Shown piece by piece: positions 36,556 to 47,738 of a DNA stretch of 64,000 nucleotides. The stretch spans positions 5,326,001 to 5,390,000 of the forward strand of contig JAJFZO010000230.1 in NCBI GenBank assembly GCA_021397835.1, written 5' to 3'. The notes below the pieces were generated by a model, which ran no database searches, had not been told where the DNA came from, and saw only the letters and a program-made list of their open reading frames with translations. This stretch comes from Moringa oleifera. Lineage: Eukaryota > Streptophyta > Magnoliopsida > Brassicales > Moringaceae. Made by a program: the position numbers and the translations under genes. Position 1 is the stretch's first letter. Each line of letters opens with the position of its first letter.

Positions 36556-37641
36556 AAAACCCTTAACAAAGCAAGAGAATAAGAAAAAATCGAAACTATC
36601 GATCAATTAGCAGCAAAAACAAATCAAGGACTTCTCCTCTCGGAGTTCAAGGGTACGTGTAGAAGCAACAAAAACAGCGACAACAGTTTCTAAAGGAGCT
36701 ACACCCAAAGTAACGAAATCTTGGCCTTCGGGTCGTGGAAGAAGAAGAGGAAACCGATGTTTCCATCTGAAGGTAAGAGAACCCTAATTAACAGCAGAAA
36801 GTGAGAATTTCGCTCCAGAGAGAGAGAAAGAGCGATGAGCGAATCAAGTCATTTACAGTGCGACTGGCAGATATGGTTCTGTCGTGAACCTGGTCCAGAT
36901 TCGGGGTTCTGTTCGCTGGTGTGCTGGTACGGTGACCTAGAACTGCCGGTCACCTGTGTGTTTCGTCTGTGAGGTTAGCTCACACGTGGCGGGACCGGAT
37001 TAGAGCAGGAACAATGTTCGTTTATTGTGGTCGCAAAAGCGGGCAGGTTCAGTTGGGACCCACCTGTTCTTTCTTGCTCCGGGCCCACCGATGAACATTT
37101 ATTTATCAAGTAGTTAAGAAATCCGGCGTACATGACGGTGGGTCCCTTTCTGTCCCTCTTATTATTAATTAATTAAACCCACGCAATTTGCATGTTATAA
37201 CTAATTAAATAAATAAATTCGGTTATAATATTATTTAATTTCAATTTGTTGGACATTAGGGTCTCAGGAATAAATTAATTAATGATTAAAAAACCCAATA
37301 AATAATTTGCCTAGATTTTTAACTGGGAAACAAAATCTTCTACTTCTATCTGATATCTAATAGTCAACGGCTCAAGATTGACCGCAATCCAGTTGGAATT
37401 TTGTATATTTTATTTTCTTGTTACTTTCTGGGTAGCCAAATGGTGCTGGGAAACCCTTCGGGTTAAAACCAAGCCCATGGGCACAGTAAGCGTGAGTCAA
37501 ATCGGGTTTTAACAAAGCCCACTTATTGCGTCCAATCTACGAAATTTGTTCTTCGGGTTTAAAGGTTTATCATAAGTGGGACGTGGAGATTAAGGTTACT
37601 GTCAACCGCGACGGGGCATCTCATTGTTGCTGAGGTTGTCG
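36556..37641. promoter_or_regulatory. Divergent promoter region of SHM7 and the small membrane protein
   Basis: This 1.09-kb gap separates two genes transcribed away from each other, so it holds both promoters and leaders. A GA-rich leader tract at about 36815-36835 and the block aaccctaatt at 36780 lie on the SHM7 side. No clear TATA box was seen for either gene. Confidence 0.5.
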
Positions 37642-38072
37642 ATGGAGTCTTCTTCTTCAACGTCAACATCTTCTTGTTGGGACTATCTTACTTTATTCCT
37701 TCTGCGGCCGGTTCTCGCCATCTCTTTTGTGCTCTCCTTCATTACTCTCTGTAATGTTCTTTCTCTTTCTCTTTGCTTTCATTGAACCTTCGCTTTTCTT
37801 CTTATTTATCGATTTCATAATGACTATCAGTTCCCTGATAAAAAATTTACTCAATTGAGGATCTGGGTAGTTGCTACTTGCTTTAATTTTTTGTTTTTGA
37901 TGCTGTTTTGGTAGGGTGGTGTTTGGCATGGAAGCTTGTGCTGGTCCACGTTCCCCTGGTTCAAGAGATCTGCGGCTTAAGAAAGAAACCCAGTAAACCA
38001 AAACCACCTACTCGTCGATTGTCTAGATTCTACAACAGCTTAAATGCCCGTACCTCTGCCTCTCAATGGTAA
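37642..38072 (+). CDS. Small conserved one-pass membrane protein
   Basis: Two exons, 37642-37750 and 37915-38072, give 88 codons. The protein has a Ser/Thr-rich start (MESSSSTSTSSCWDY), one long hydrophobic stretch (about 15-51, LTLFLLRPVLAISFVLSFITLWWCLAWKLVLVHVPLV) and a basic, Pro-rich tail (GLRKKPSKPKPPTRRLSRFY). From memory, a similar small transmembrane protein (At1g36380) lies between SHM7 and a GrpE gene in Arabidopsis, which matches this order; its function is unknown to me. If a donor at 38069 is used, the downstream exon near 39298 adds only one base before a TGA, so the protein ends at almost the same residue. Confidence 0.75.
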
Positions 38073-39450
38073 TTTATTCTTTCTTTTCCTTTTCCAAGTT
38101 ATTTTTGTTCCTTCTTTATGGTTTCGTCTGCTACTTTATCATTGCAGCTAGGGCTTATATCCTTACAGACTAGTTTATCTTCATTTTAATCTAAGCTAAT
38201 TATGATGTTATGTGTGCAAAATCGAATTATGATTCAGTGTCTGCTTGTTTATGTTCTCTCTGGTGTTTCCACTGTAATTAAAGAACATGACTCATGAAGT
38301 ACCTAAGCTAAGAGGAGTATCATCCGTTGGGTTCATTAAGTTTTGAAATCTATGAAAAGCTGGATTTCAGCAGTCATAGATGCTAGAGAAAAAATGCAAT
38401 TAGAGCATCCTGGGGTTGATGATAGGTATTAGTATCACCAATTACTTCATGTGATTCAGGAACTTAGGTTTGTGTTCATGATCCTTCCATTGTCATGAAC
38501 ACAAAGGCCAAAAGATTTACAGGTCTAGATGATATGTTCGCAAGCATGTTTCTGCCTCTATCAGGGATATTTGGAAAAGAGAGTTTTTCGGCCAATTTGA
38601 AAGATGAAGCTTCGATGCAATGTGATACCCACTAGTGGGAGATATGGAATCCAAAGCCCCTTACAGGTTCTAATGGTGAATTGCCTGAAGTTCTTACTAG
38701 AGGCCAAGATCATTATTGCTTTTACTCTCCTGCCTGTACGGAAATCAATAGCTTTTACCTTCTCAGTTTCCTTACAGGATACAGCATTCTTAGTCAGTCT
38801 CATTTTCCCACCTAAACCTGTCAGTTTCCAGGAGATTCACCTGCAAGATTTCTGAAATGGAACTTGTATTATTAAGTTTGGATTGCGTGATACAATCTCG
38901 CAATCATGAGCTTAACCTTTTATTGACCGAAGTTAATCTAACAGGAGTTCTGCCCTTTGCTCTTTTATCCACTTTTATTGGACTATTCGGAAGTAAGTTA
39001 GATATAAGTGAAAAGAAAGATACCTAGAGCTTGTAAACAACTTCTTTACATTATTTTCAATCTTAACAGGGGAACCCTGAATTCTTAGTGTTTACTTTGC
39101 TAAGATTAGGTTTCTCGAATGTCCCATGGCTTAGAAAATGATGCATCCCCCGAATCTGCAAAATTTCCAGGATCTCAGGGTATAAAAGACGAATCAGATT
39201 GATTACTTGGACCATTTTCTCTGAACTTGCTCTATTAAACGTTGAATATTTGTTTGCATATGAGATATTCTAACATTAAGTGACGGGTGATGCAGAGAAA
39301 CGAGTTACAAGCCAAAAGGTGTACAGCTTGAATTCTTGCATCTCTTGAAGACTATGGAGGGATCTCAATCTTGAATGGGAACGATGCACAGGGGAACGAT
39401 GATTGTTTGATTTGATGAATTTATGTTTTACTTAATCTTGGGTTGAAGGA
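38073..39450 (+). other. Likely 3' UTR with an intron of the small membrane protein gene
   Basis: The stretch is of ordinary base composition. It starts with a donor-like gtaattt at 38069, and an acceptor-like gtgatgcag ends at 39297, followed by non-AT-rich sequence to about 39420. I read it as a 3' UTR intron and terminal exon. The 83-codon plus-strand open frame at 38604-38855 lacks homology. Confidence 0.4.
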
Positions 39451-39779
39451 CGATGAATTCTGCATCTTGTACATAAATATGGGTTATATGAAACACGATG
39501 TGAGCTATTTATCAAGAAATACTTAGTTTCTAATGCAAGCTAAGCTTCCTGTTTCAATCTTTGTGTTGTTTGAATTCAATTTTATATGATTGAAGGCTAG
39601 TTGGTTCTTGATTGATTCACTTCTCATATATGTATGTATATTGTTATAAATTTTATTTGATAAATTAAAGACAAAATGTGATCGGTAAAAGATTTGGAAT
39701 CATTAAACAAATAAACTATACCATATTTGTCTACTCATATATCTTTTTACGATTTATGAGAAAATAATGATAAAAAGAT

Positions 39780-40010
39780 AGGTAAATATACATATAAAAA
39801 AAATTGTACTCAAAAAATTTTAAAATTTTTGTGATTACAATTTAATGATTTTTTATACCTATGTAAAATTTTAAATTAAAATTTAAGATTTTTAATTTAA
39901 ATATTTTTAATTTTTAAATTTTTTGATAAAATTTAAATTGATTCAAATTGAAAGTTTGAATATACCGAAAAAATTAAAAGTTTAAAATAAAAAATGTGTA
40001 AATCTCAAGA
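39780..40010 (+). repeat. Copy of the dispersed AT-rich repeat family
   Basis: It includes ctcaaaaaattttaaaattt, ttgtgattacaatttaatga, aaaattttaaattaaaattt and aattttttgataaaatttaa, in family order. Confidence 0.5.
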
Positions 40011-40764
40011 TTTATTTTAACATTTATTAAAAGAATCTAAAAAATTGAATAGGTTCACCCATTTTTGTTTTTTCCTTGGGGTCTTATTTATTTTTTTAAT
40101 TTTTTCCCTTCCAAGCACAGAATTTTTTAAAGTGAAAATCAGACTTACTTAAAATGGTAAATAAAAAACATTAAAAAGAGAATTTAAATTAATGACTATT
40201 ATGGAGCAGAAAATAGAAATAAATGATATTTTAATGAAACAGAATCCATTAAAAAGGAATATTTTGTTTAAAAGAAAAAATAAAATAATCAAAAATATTA
40301 CTTTCTTACTTTTGCTTAAAATATAAATGTTATCCACTTTTTCAAATATAAAATAAAAAATTATTTAATTTTCAAAAATATTATATTCTCAAATAATTAT
40401 AAAATATATCTTATCTTTGTTAATCACACACAAGAGCCTTCAAAAGAAAAATATTTTAAATACGATTTTAAAGTTAAAAAATGATTTAACAAACATTTAA
40501 CCCAATTTTTTTAGGATAAAAAATGGATTAAATCTATTTATTTGAAAAAAGATTGGATCTGAGTTTAAACTTTAGGAGTGGGTCAATTAATGAAATGAGT
40601 TAATTTATATCGATTTGATTAATTTACTAAATAAATTATATCTAAATTGACCAAAATTATTATAAATGAAATGTATTTTAGCATGTAGGCCTCTTAACTT
40701 AGTTGAATATTTTTTATTGCATTTTTTATTAATATTCAAATTTATAAAAATAACATATTGTAAC

Positions 40765-40809
40765 TATATATATATATATATATATATCCACACAGAGAGA
40801 GAGAGAGAA
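40765..40809. repeat. Compound (TA)n(GA)n microsatellite
   Basis: A TA run is followed by ccacaca and then a GA run. It resembles the compound run at 19550-19574. Confidence 0.85.
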
Positions 40810-42819
40810 AGATTTTGAATTTTAATTTTCATCTAAAAATTTATATTGATACCAAATTTCAAATTTTATTATGCATATAAACAACATAATTTTGCATTTT
40901 AATTTAGTGATATTTTTGTTTGAATTTTATAAGAATAACAAAATTGATATAATTTAAATTTGAAATAATTACAAACTCTCTCTATATATTAATATTATAA
41001 ATATACAAAATTGATAAAAATTTTAATTTGAATTAATTGCAAACATATTTTAAGTTTAAAATCTAAATGTAGATTAATTTAAATATCGATATATTTTTAA
41101 ATTTTAATTTAATGATAACTTTTATCTAAAAACTTTAAAGCTTCATACCGGTAATAATATTATTTAAATTTTAAACTTAACAATCAATTTAATCTTAAAG
41201 CAATATATATAGATATAATTCATCAAAGCACTTTTATCAACCACAGTGTGTGATTTTATTATTTCTCTATTTTTTATTATTTGTGTTTATTTTATTTTTA
41301 TTATTAACATATATTCTTTATAATTGTTATTATGTTAATTTGAGGTTTCTTATGGTTTTGTTTTGTGTTTACTTTATTATGGTTATCTAAGACTAAATAA
41401 TTAGTTTCTATATTTTTTATTGATTTTGTTCACAATTTAATTATTTAAGTTCATTAATGTTATTTCTTTATGAAAATAAATATTATGGACCAAAATTACT
41501 ATAAGTTAAACATCAGATTTTGTTTAATTTAATCGTTATTAATAATTAAAGTTTAATATATGTGAAGTACATAATATATATCTTAACAAAAAACAAAATA
41601 TTATTCTATTCTATTTTATTTTACAGTGTTAGATATTAATTTTTTTTGTAATCTTGTATGTCTTAAATTTTATGGTTGGATTCAATAGTTTATTTAGTTT
41701 TTTAATTTATAAATTATAAATATTTTAAAATATTAAAAAATAAATCAAATAATGATGATAATTATTATTTATATGATTATTATTATTATTATTATCATCA
41801 TCAAATGTCATAATAATTATTTTACATAATAAAATAATTTTATATATTACATGAATTTTAAATTAATGAAATTATATATACAGATATTAAATTAAAATTT
41901 ACTAATTAATTTTACGTTAGTTATATCAATAAGATTTATGATGAAAATTAAAATATATACATGGAATCATCTTGATTTAGTACAAATCATATTAGTGGAT
42001 GGTAAAATAAAGTGAAAGTAAAATACAAATAATTTCATGAAAAGTTGTCGAAGAAAAAATAATTTAAATATTCAAAGTCTCATAATCAAGTACGTATTAA
42101 GATAAAGATTTTATAAAATCTGTTTTATATTAAAAAATTATATTTAAACAGTGATAATTTTTATCAATTTAATATAAATTAAATTTTATTAAAAATTTTA
42201 AAAATTAAATTTAAAAGTTTAATCAGTAAATAGGATAAATATTACTGTTTTATGAAAACTTTCATTATAAATATTAATATGATAAATATAGAGTAGTAAA
42301 AATTATATAAAACTGTAATATTTATCTTATCTTATCAAAGAAATCTCTATATTCAAAAAATTATTGATCTATTTATTTGGTAAAAACAAAATTTCAAAAC
42401 TAAAATATCTAAATTAGAAATTTTAACTTTAAATTTTTATAGATATAAAAAAATATTCAAATTATCATTTTAAAAAAATTTTAAATTTTTTAAATATTAA
42501 AAATTTATATTTTTAAATCGAATTTATGTAAAATTTAAATAATTTACCTTAAAAAAGATCCTTAATTAAAATAGTTCAAATTTGAGGAAATAGGTTTGAA
42601 ATGGAGTAAAAAATTTATTTAATTATTTTTAAATTATTTTAATAAAAATATTTTTAATTTTTTAATTATTTAAGTTAAAGTCTAATTTGGACTAAATTAA
42701 TATATTTGATTTGATTTATTATTTTTTGAATAAAAAGATTTCATTTGTAAGATGAGGTGAATATTAAAGTTTTATATAATCTTCATCTATAAATATAACA
42801 TATTTTCATAAAATAAATA

Positions 42820-43350
42820 ATTAAGTAAATAGTTTTATAAAACTTTGATATTTACTTTATGCTACCTATCATACTTTTATATTTTAAAAAGTAATAAATC
42901 AAACATTAATTTATCAATTTAATTTAAATTAAATTTTATCAAAAAATTTAAAAATTAAGGATATTCAAATTAAAGATCTTATATAATGAATTTTGATTTG
43001 AAATTTCTCACATATGTAAAAAATCACTATTAAAAAAATCGTAATTTTTTGAGTACTAAAACATATTTTTTATAAAATTTAGTTTTTTTAAAAAATAACA
43101 TAATTACTCAAAAAATTATCAAACTTTTTGTAACTATAGTTTAAAAATTTTCTTTACATTTATCAAAATTTGTTATATAAAATTTTTAATTTGAATACTC
43201 TTAATTTTTAAAATTTTTTACAAAATTCAATTTAGATCAAAGTAATAGATCAATGTTAGATTTGTCACTTTGAAAATATAAAAGTTTGATTGATAACGTA
43301 AAATAAATATCATATTTTTATAAAATTTTTACCTTAAATAATTTATACAC
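42820..43350. repeat. Foldback made of two opposed copies of the AT-rich family
   Basis: The left arm (42820-43020) is the antisense and the right arm (43110-43350) the sense version of the same family segment. The centre carries an exact 14-bp inverted repeat, TAATTTTTTGAGTA and TACTCAAAAAATTA. Outer parts pair as well: aaaactttgatatttact on the left against aaataaatatcatattttta on the right, with mismatches. Confidence 0.55.
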
Positions 43351-43559
43351 TTAAATTATTGGATTATAATTTTTTTAAAATATGAATAATTTAAATATTT
43401 TAAATCGGATAAAATATTTTTTATTTTTATTTCAAAAAAGATATATTAATAATTTTTTTCAAAAAAATAATTTTAAAATTAAGATAAATATTATATAAAA
43501 CTTTAATATTTGCTTTATATTGTCAATCAAATCATAATATTAAAAAATAATAAATTAAA

Positions 43560-43990
43560 CATTAATGTGATCTAAATTAGGTCTCATTTTAAATGATCAT
43601 AAAAAAATTAAAAATATTTTTATTATTAAAATACTTCAAAAATGACTTAAATAAATTTTTTATTTTATTTTAAGTTTATTTTTTTAAAATTTGAGTACTT
43701 TTCAATAAATTTTTTTTTGTATTTTTTAAAATTTTAATTATATAATTTTTAAAAATATATTTTTAAAATTTAAAAAATCTTAAAATTTTTTATAACGAAG
43801 TGTTTGAATATGTCTTTGCATTTCTAAAAAAATTAAATCAAAATTTTTAATATAAAATTTTTAATTTAATATCTTTAATTTTTAATTTTTTTAATAATAT
43901 TTAATTTAGGTTAAATTAATAAATTATGATTAAATTTAATTTTTTTAACATAAAATTTTAATTAATAATATAAAATAGATATCAAAATTT
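43560..43990 (+). repeat. Long copy of the dispersed AT-rich repeat family
   Basis: It follows the foldback directly and runs to within about 350 bp of the PPR start. Landmarks: tttttattattaaaatactt, gacttaaataaattttttat, tcttaaaattttttataacg and taaaatttttaatttaatat. Confidence 0.55.
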
Positions 43991-44335
43991 TTTTTGTAGC
44001 TTTTATCTTTAAAATTTTAATAAAAAATTATTTAATATTTTGATATATATATATATATTTATATGTGATAATTTATATATTAAAAAAAAACTATATCATT
44101 TTCTGACCCAGCGAACCAAAGGACCCGTTCCAACTTCTGCATAGCCAGACCCAAGGACGCTGAAACTAAACCAGGTTTCCAAACGTCTCTCAGTCACTCT
44201 CTCCGTCTCTGACTCTTGTACAACCATGAACTCCACTAGCTGATTTTCCTCCCTCTCTTTTTTTTTTTTCACTTTTTTTCCCTCTTGATAATCAATTGTC
44301 AAGTTTCGTATGGGTTAACTGAATTTTGCTTTGAA

Positions 44336-46327
44336 ATGGCAATTGTGCAAAGTAATTTCCTTGCGTCTGAGCTCACTGGCTTTCAGTCACCACAGTCCAA
44401 AGTTCCTTCTTCAATTCCTAAAACGCTCAAAAACCCAGTAGCCCATGTTGGCTCAGCTGCGAAAAGCAGGAGTTGCTGTGTTACTTTAAGAGGTGAAAGT
44501 AATAGTGAGATTGATCAGTGTCTTGCTTTGTTAAACAGTGATGGTTTGTCTGACTTTAGACAAGTTCACGCTCAAGCTGTGAAATTAAGTGCTTTTGGAT
44601 CGAACAGGCTGATCGGGAACAAATTGGCGGTTTTATATGCAAAGCATAGGGAGTCCTTAGATGATGCTCGTAAATTGTAGGTCAGAGAAGTGGGAAGATC
44701 TTTTTATGATATTGGCGATGATGGTTGATGACGGTATGTTACCAGATAAGTATTTGATACCAACTATTCTTAAGGCATGTTCGGGTTTGCCAATACTGAG
44801 GAGTGGCAAAATGGTTCATGGGTATGTGATAAGGAACGGATTGGAGTCGGATATTTACACTGGGAATGCACTTATTGACTTGTATGCAAACTGTGGAGAG
44901 TTGAGATCTTCCAGGAGTGTTTTTGATGCCATGAAGGAAAGAGATGTTGTGTCATGGACTGCCCTTGCTTCAGCTTATATGAACGAAGGCCTCCTGGATG
45001 AGGCAATTGAGACCTTTAATTCAATGCAGTTGAGTGGAGTGAAGCCTGATGTGATCTCTTGGAATGCTCTTGCAGCTGGATTTGCTCGGAATGGAGAAAC
45101 TGATTCTGGTCTCAAATGGTTAGAAGAGATGCAAGGGAAAGGGCTGAAGCCAAGTGTTAATTCTTGGAACGGTATTTATCTCAGGTTGTGTTCAAGTTGG
45201 ACATTTTGGAGATGCTCTGGACATGCTTAGCAGGATGTTATGGTTTCCTGAGAAACCAAATCTTGTTACAATTTCAAGCATCTTATCAGCTTGTGCAGGC
45301 CTGGTAGCTTTGAATTTGGGCAGATCAGTTCTTGGTTTTGCCCTTAGACATCAGCTTGTTGGGAACATTCATGTAGAAGGATCATTAATTGATATGTATG
45401 GAAAATGTGGGAAGAATGATTATGCAGAAAAGATTTTTTTCCAAGGCAGCCATCAAAGACATTGCCATGTGGAATGAGATGATTGCAGCTTATGTAAATG
45501 ATGGAAGAATAAAGGAAGCATTAAATGTGCTTAGAATGATGCGAAGTAATGGCTTCAAACCTGATGCAATAACTTATAACACATTGCTTACTGGGTATGC
45601 AAGAAATGGCCAAAGATCTGAGGCTTACAAGTTGCTATCTGAGATGTTCCAGATAGGTTTAAAGCCAGATATTATGTCCTTCAATGTTTTAATTGCTGGT
45701 TTTCAGCAATGTGGGCTTGGTCGTGAAGCTCTTAAATTGTTTTGGACCATGCAATCACCTTTCAGCTGCTTTCTGCATGAGGTGCTTGATGAATCAATCC
45801 TACCGGATTCCATGACTATTATCAGTGCTCTTGCAGCGTGTTCTGATCTTAAAAGACAACTCCAAGGAAAGGAAATCCATGGATATATACTAAGAAATGG
45901 CTTTGAGCTTAATGTCTATCTCTCAAGTGCACTGGTTGACATGTACATGAAATGCCATGAGGTGGGCTTAGCAAATAAGGTCTTTAGTAGGATTGAGGAG
46001 ACAAATACTATTTGTTGGAATGTTTTGATTGCAGGCTATGCCAACAATGCACAACCAGGAATAGCTTTAAAACTTTTTTATGACATGCTAAAAGAGGGCC
46101 TTCAACCAAGTGGAGTCACATTTATGATACTTCTCTCTGTCTGTGGTGGTATGGCATCTCTGAAGGTGGGAAGACAATTACACGGCTGTATCATTAGGAG
46201 TCAACTTGTTGAATCCAACAAAACCCTTGCAAATGCTTTGGCAGGCATGTATGCTAAGTGTGAAAAGATAAAAGAGGCCAAATTTGTATATGACTCTGAA
46301 CTGAAAAGAAATTCTATGATCTCCTGA
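44336..46327 (+). pseudogene. Broken PLS-type pentatricopeptide repeat (PPR) gene
   Basis: Intact genes of this class encode organelle RNA-binding proteins built of 35-residue repeats. Here the frame runs 44336-44680 (2), then 0, then 1, then 2, with clear PPR text throughout: QVHAQAVKL, GYVIRNGLESDIYTGNALIDLYANCGELRSSRSVFD, VVSWTAL, KPDVISWNAL, YGKCGKNDYAEKIF, MWNEMIAAYVNDGRIKEAL, KPDAITYNTLLTGYARNG, KEIHGYILRNG. Four lesions are visible. About 20 codons are missing at 44672-44678 (ARKL runs into CRSEKW). An extra T lies near 45174-45177. An extra T sits in a T7 run at 45434-45440. TGA at 46325 stands where the family has Trp (NSMIS-W). The later repeats and any E domain are lost. A recent pseudogene is most likely; an assembly error could explain the homopolymer change but not all four. 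Confidence 0.85.
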
Positions 46328-46665
46328 GATTCAACTTAGCTGAATGATGCATGATAAAATAAATCTTTTTCACTGCTGCTTGTGCTTGTGATGGATGGTA
46401 GAGGAACAATGGGATTATTTCAACTAGACGGATTAGGTTTGATTTGCTTAGCAGGTAGACTTGGTTCACAGTATTGGCATTTGAGGCTCTTGAGTTAATC
46501 TGGTGAATGCCATATCCACTGAATGCTTGGCTGTGGACTACCCTTCATTCTTGCAGGACCTATCTAGTGTAGAAGCTTGAGAGAGCTCAGGACCCTCTTC
46601 CTGGATCTAAGAGTTCTTGAGGATGAGGGATGCCAGACACAATTTGAAGAAATTTAGTAGGGAAT

Positions 46666-46862
46666 GAGGCTTGATAGCTGTAGCATCATAAACAAGTTAC
46701 TGGAAAGCATGGCTTTGGAGGAGAGTTATATCCAGGGGCGGAGATTTCAGAGTCTGTGAGGCTTGATAGCTGTAGAGAATTATCCCGGCATCATAAACAA
46801 GTTACTGGAAAGCATGGCTTTGGAGGAGAGTTGAATCCAGAGGTGGAGATTTCAGAGTCTGT
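46666..46862 (+). repeat. Tandem duplication of about 100 bp
   Basis: The copies 46666-46757 and 46758-46862 both run gaggcttgatagctgtag, catcataaacaagttactgg, aaagcatggctttggaggag, gagatttcagagtctgt. Copy 2 has 13 extra bases after gctgtag. The junction is seamless. Confidence 0.95.
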
Positions 46863-47492
46863 GTATAAGTTGGCAATGTTCTCAAGATTTCAAGAAGGTG
46901 ACATTGCATATTAATGCTTAAATTTTTGTAAATTATCTAAACTTCTTAAGTGCTTTCATGTGACATGTATTTTGGTGCAAGTTATAAAAGAAGAAACAAA
47001 TTCTTTTGCTGCCACCACTGACAGATGTTTCCTTCAAAAGCAATTCACCATCAAATGTTAAATTTCTGACTTAAGGTGTTTATAGTTAGGCATGACGAAG
47101 AGGTGACTCTCACCATCCCATAGAAGCACAATCATGGATAGGAAACAGAGTAAGGATCCTGTCTCCATAACTAAACAAAGGACCCTTTGGCCAAAATTTG
47201 GTGCCAAGAAAGAATCAAACAAGATGATTAACAGCTTGATTTTGTTCCACAAGAACTTGTCTAAATACTCTTGCAATTTCTCATAAACCATTGAATCAGA
47301 AGAAATTTTGAGCAAAGTTAGCTCAGAATAATTTACATACCCAGTTCCTGATACCTAACAGAACATATTCATGGATGGAAAATTTTGAAATTGTTATTTT
47401 AGGTAAAAGGGCTGAGAGCCCAAACCAGTGTTCTACTTTAACTAAAAGTGGCTTATGGCGAGCAAAGCAGAATGCATGTCCCAACTGTGGAT

Positions 47493-47514
47493 GGAGAGAG
47501 AGAGAGAGAGAGAG
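47493..47514. repeat. (GA)n microsatellite
   Basis: About eleven GA units, 225 bp beyond the GrpE stop codon. Confidence 0.9.
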
Positions 47515-47738
47515 TCAATTTTGTATAATGAAGCAAATTACTGTTTTGAGATGAATGTGTTTTGCCTTTGGGTAACAGAGCATGTAAAGCAGGCCAAGAT
47601 GTGGCCCAAGGAAGCACGAGGTTACATTTGCCTGGGAAAACACAGGGAATCCAACAACAAAGCCTTGGCAAGTGGACGCATCCGAATGTTGATGGAAGCA
47701 GAAATCTGCAACTTCAGAGATTAAGAATGTAACATGAA

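Larger units (their letters stand above)
39600..44100. other. AT-rich gene-free stretch
   Basis: Nearly all A and T, no coding signal. It holds several copies of the dispersed repeat family, a foldback, a compound microsatellite at 40765-40809 and ATT-rich repeats near 41780. Confidence 0.7.
46328..47738. other. Region between the PPR pseudogene and GrpE
   Basis: Ordinary base composition. It contains a 92/105-bp tandem duplication at 46666-46862 and a (GA)n run at 47493-47514. Open frames under 90 codons have no homology. The first part may hold eroded PPR sequence; the last 200 bases should include the GrpE 3' UTR. Confidence 0.5.

Noticed and set aside
36556..36606. Upstream in-frame ATG of SHM7 adding [17 protein letters not shown]
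   Set aside because: The added hydrophobic stretch does not fit SHM6/SHM7 N-termini as I remember them; MDFSHAK does.
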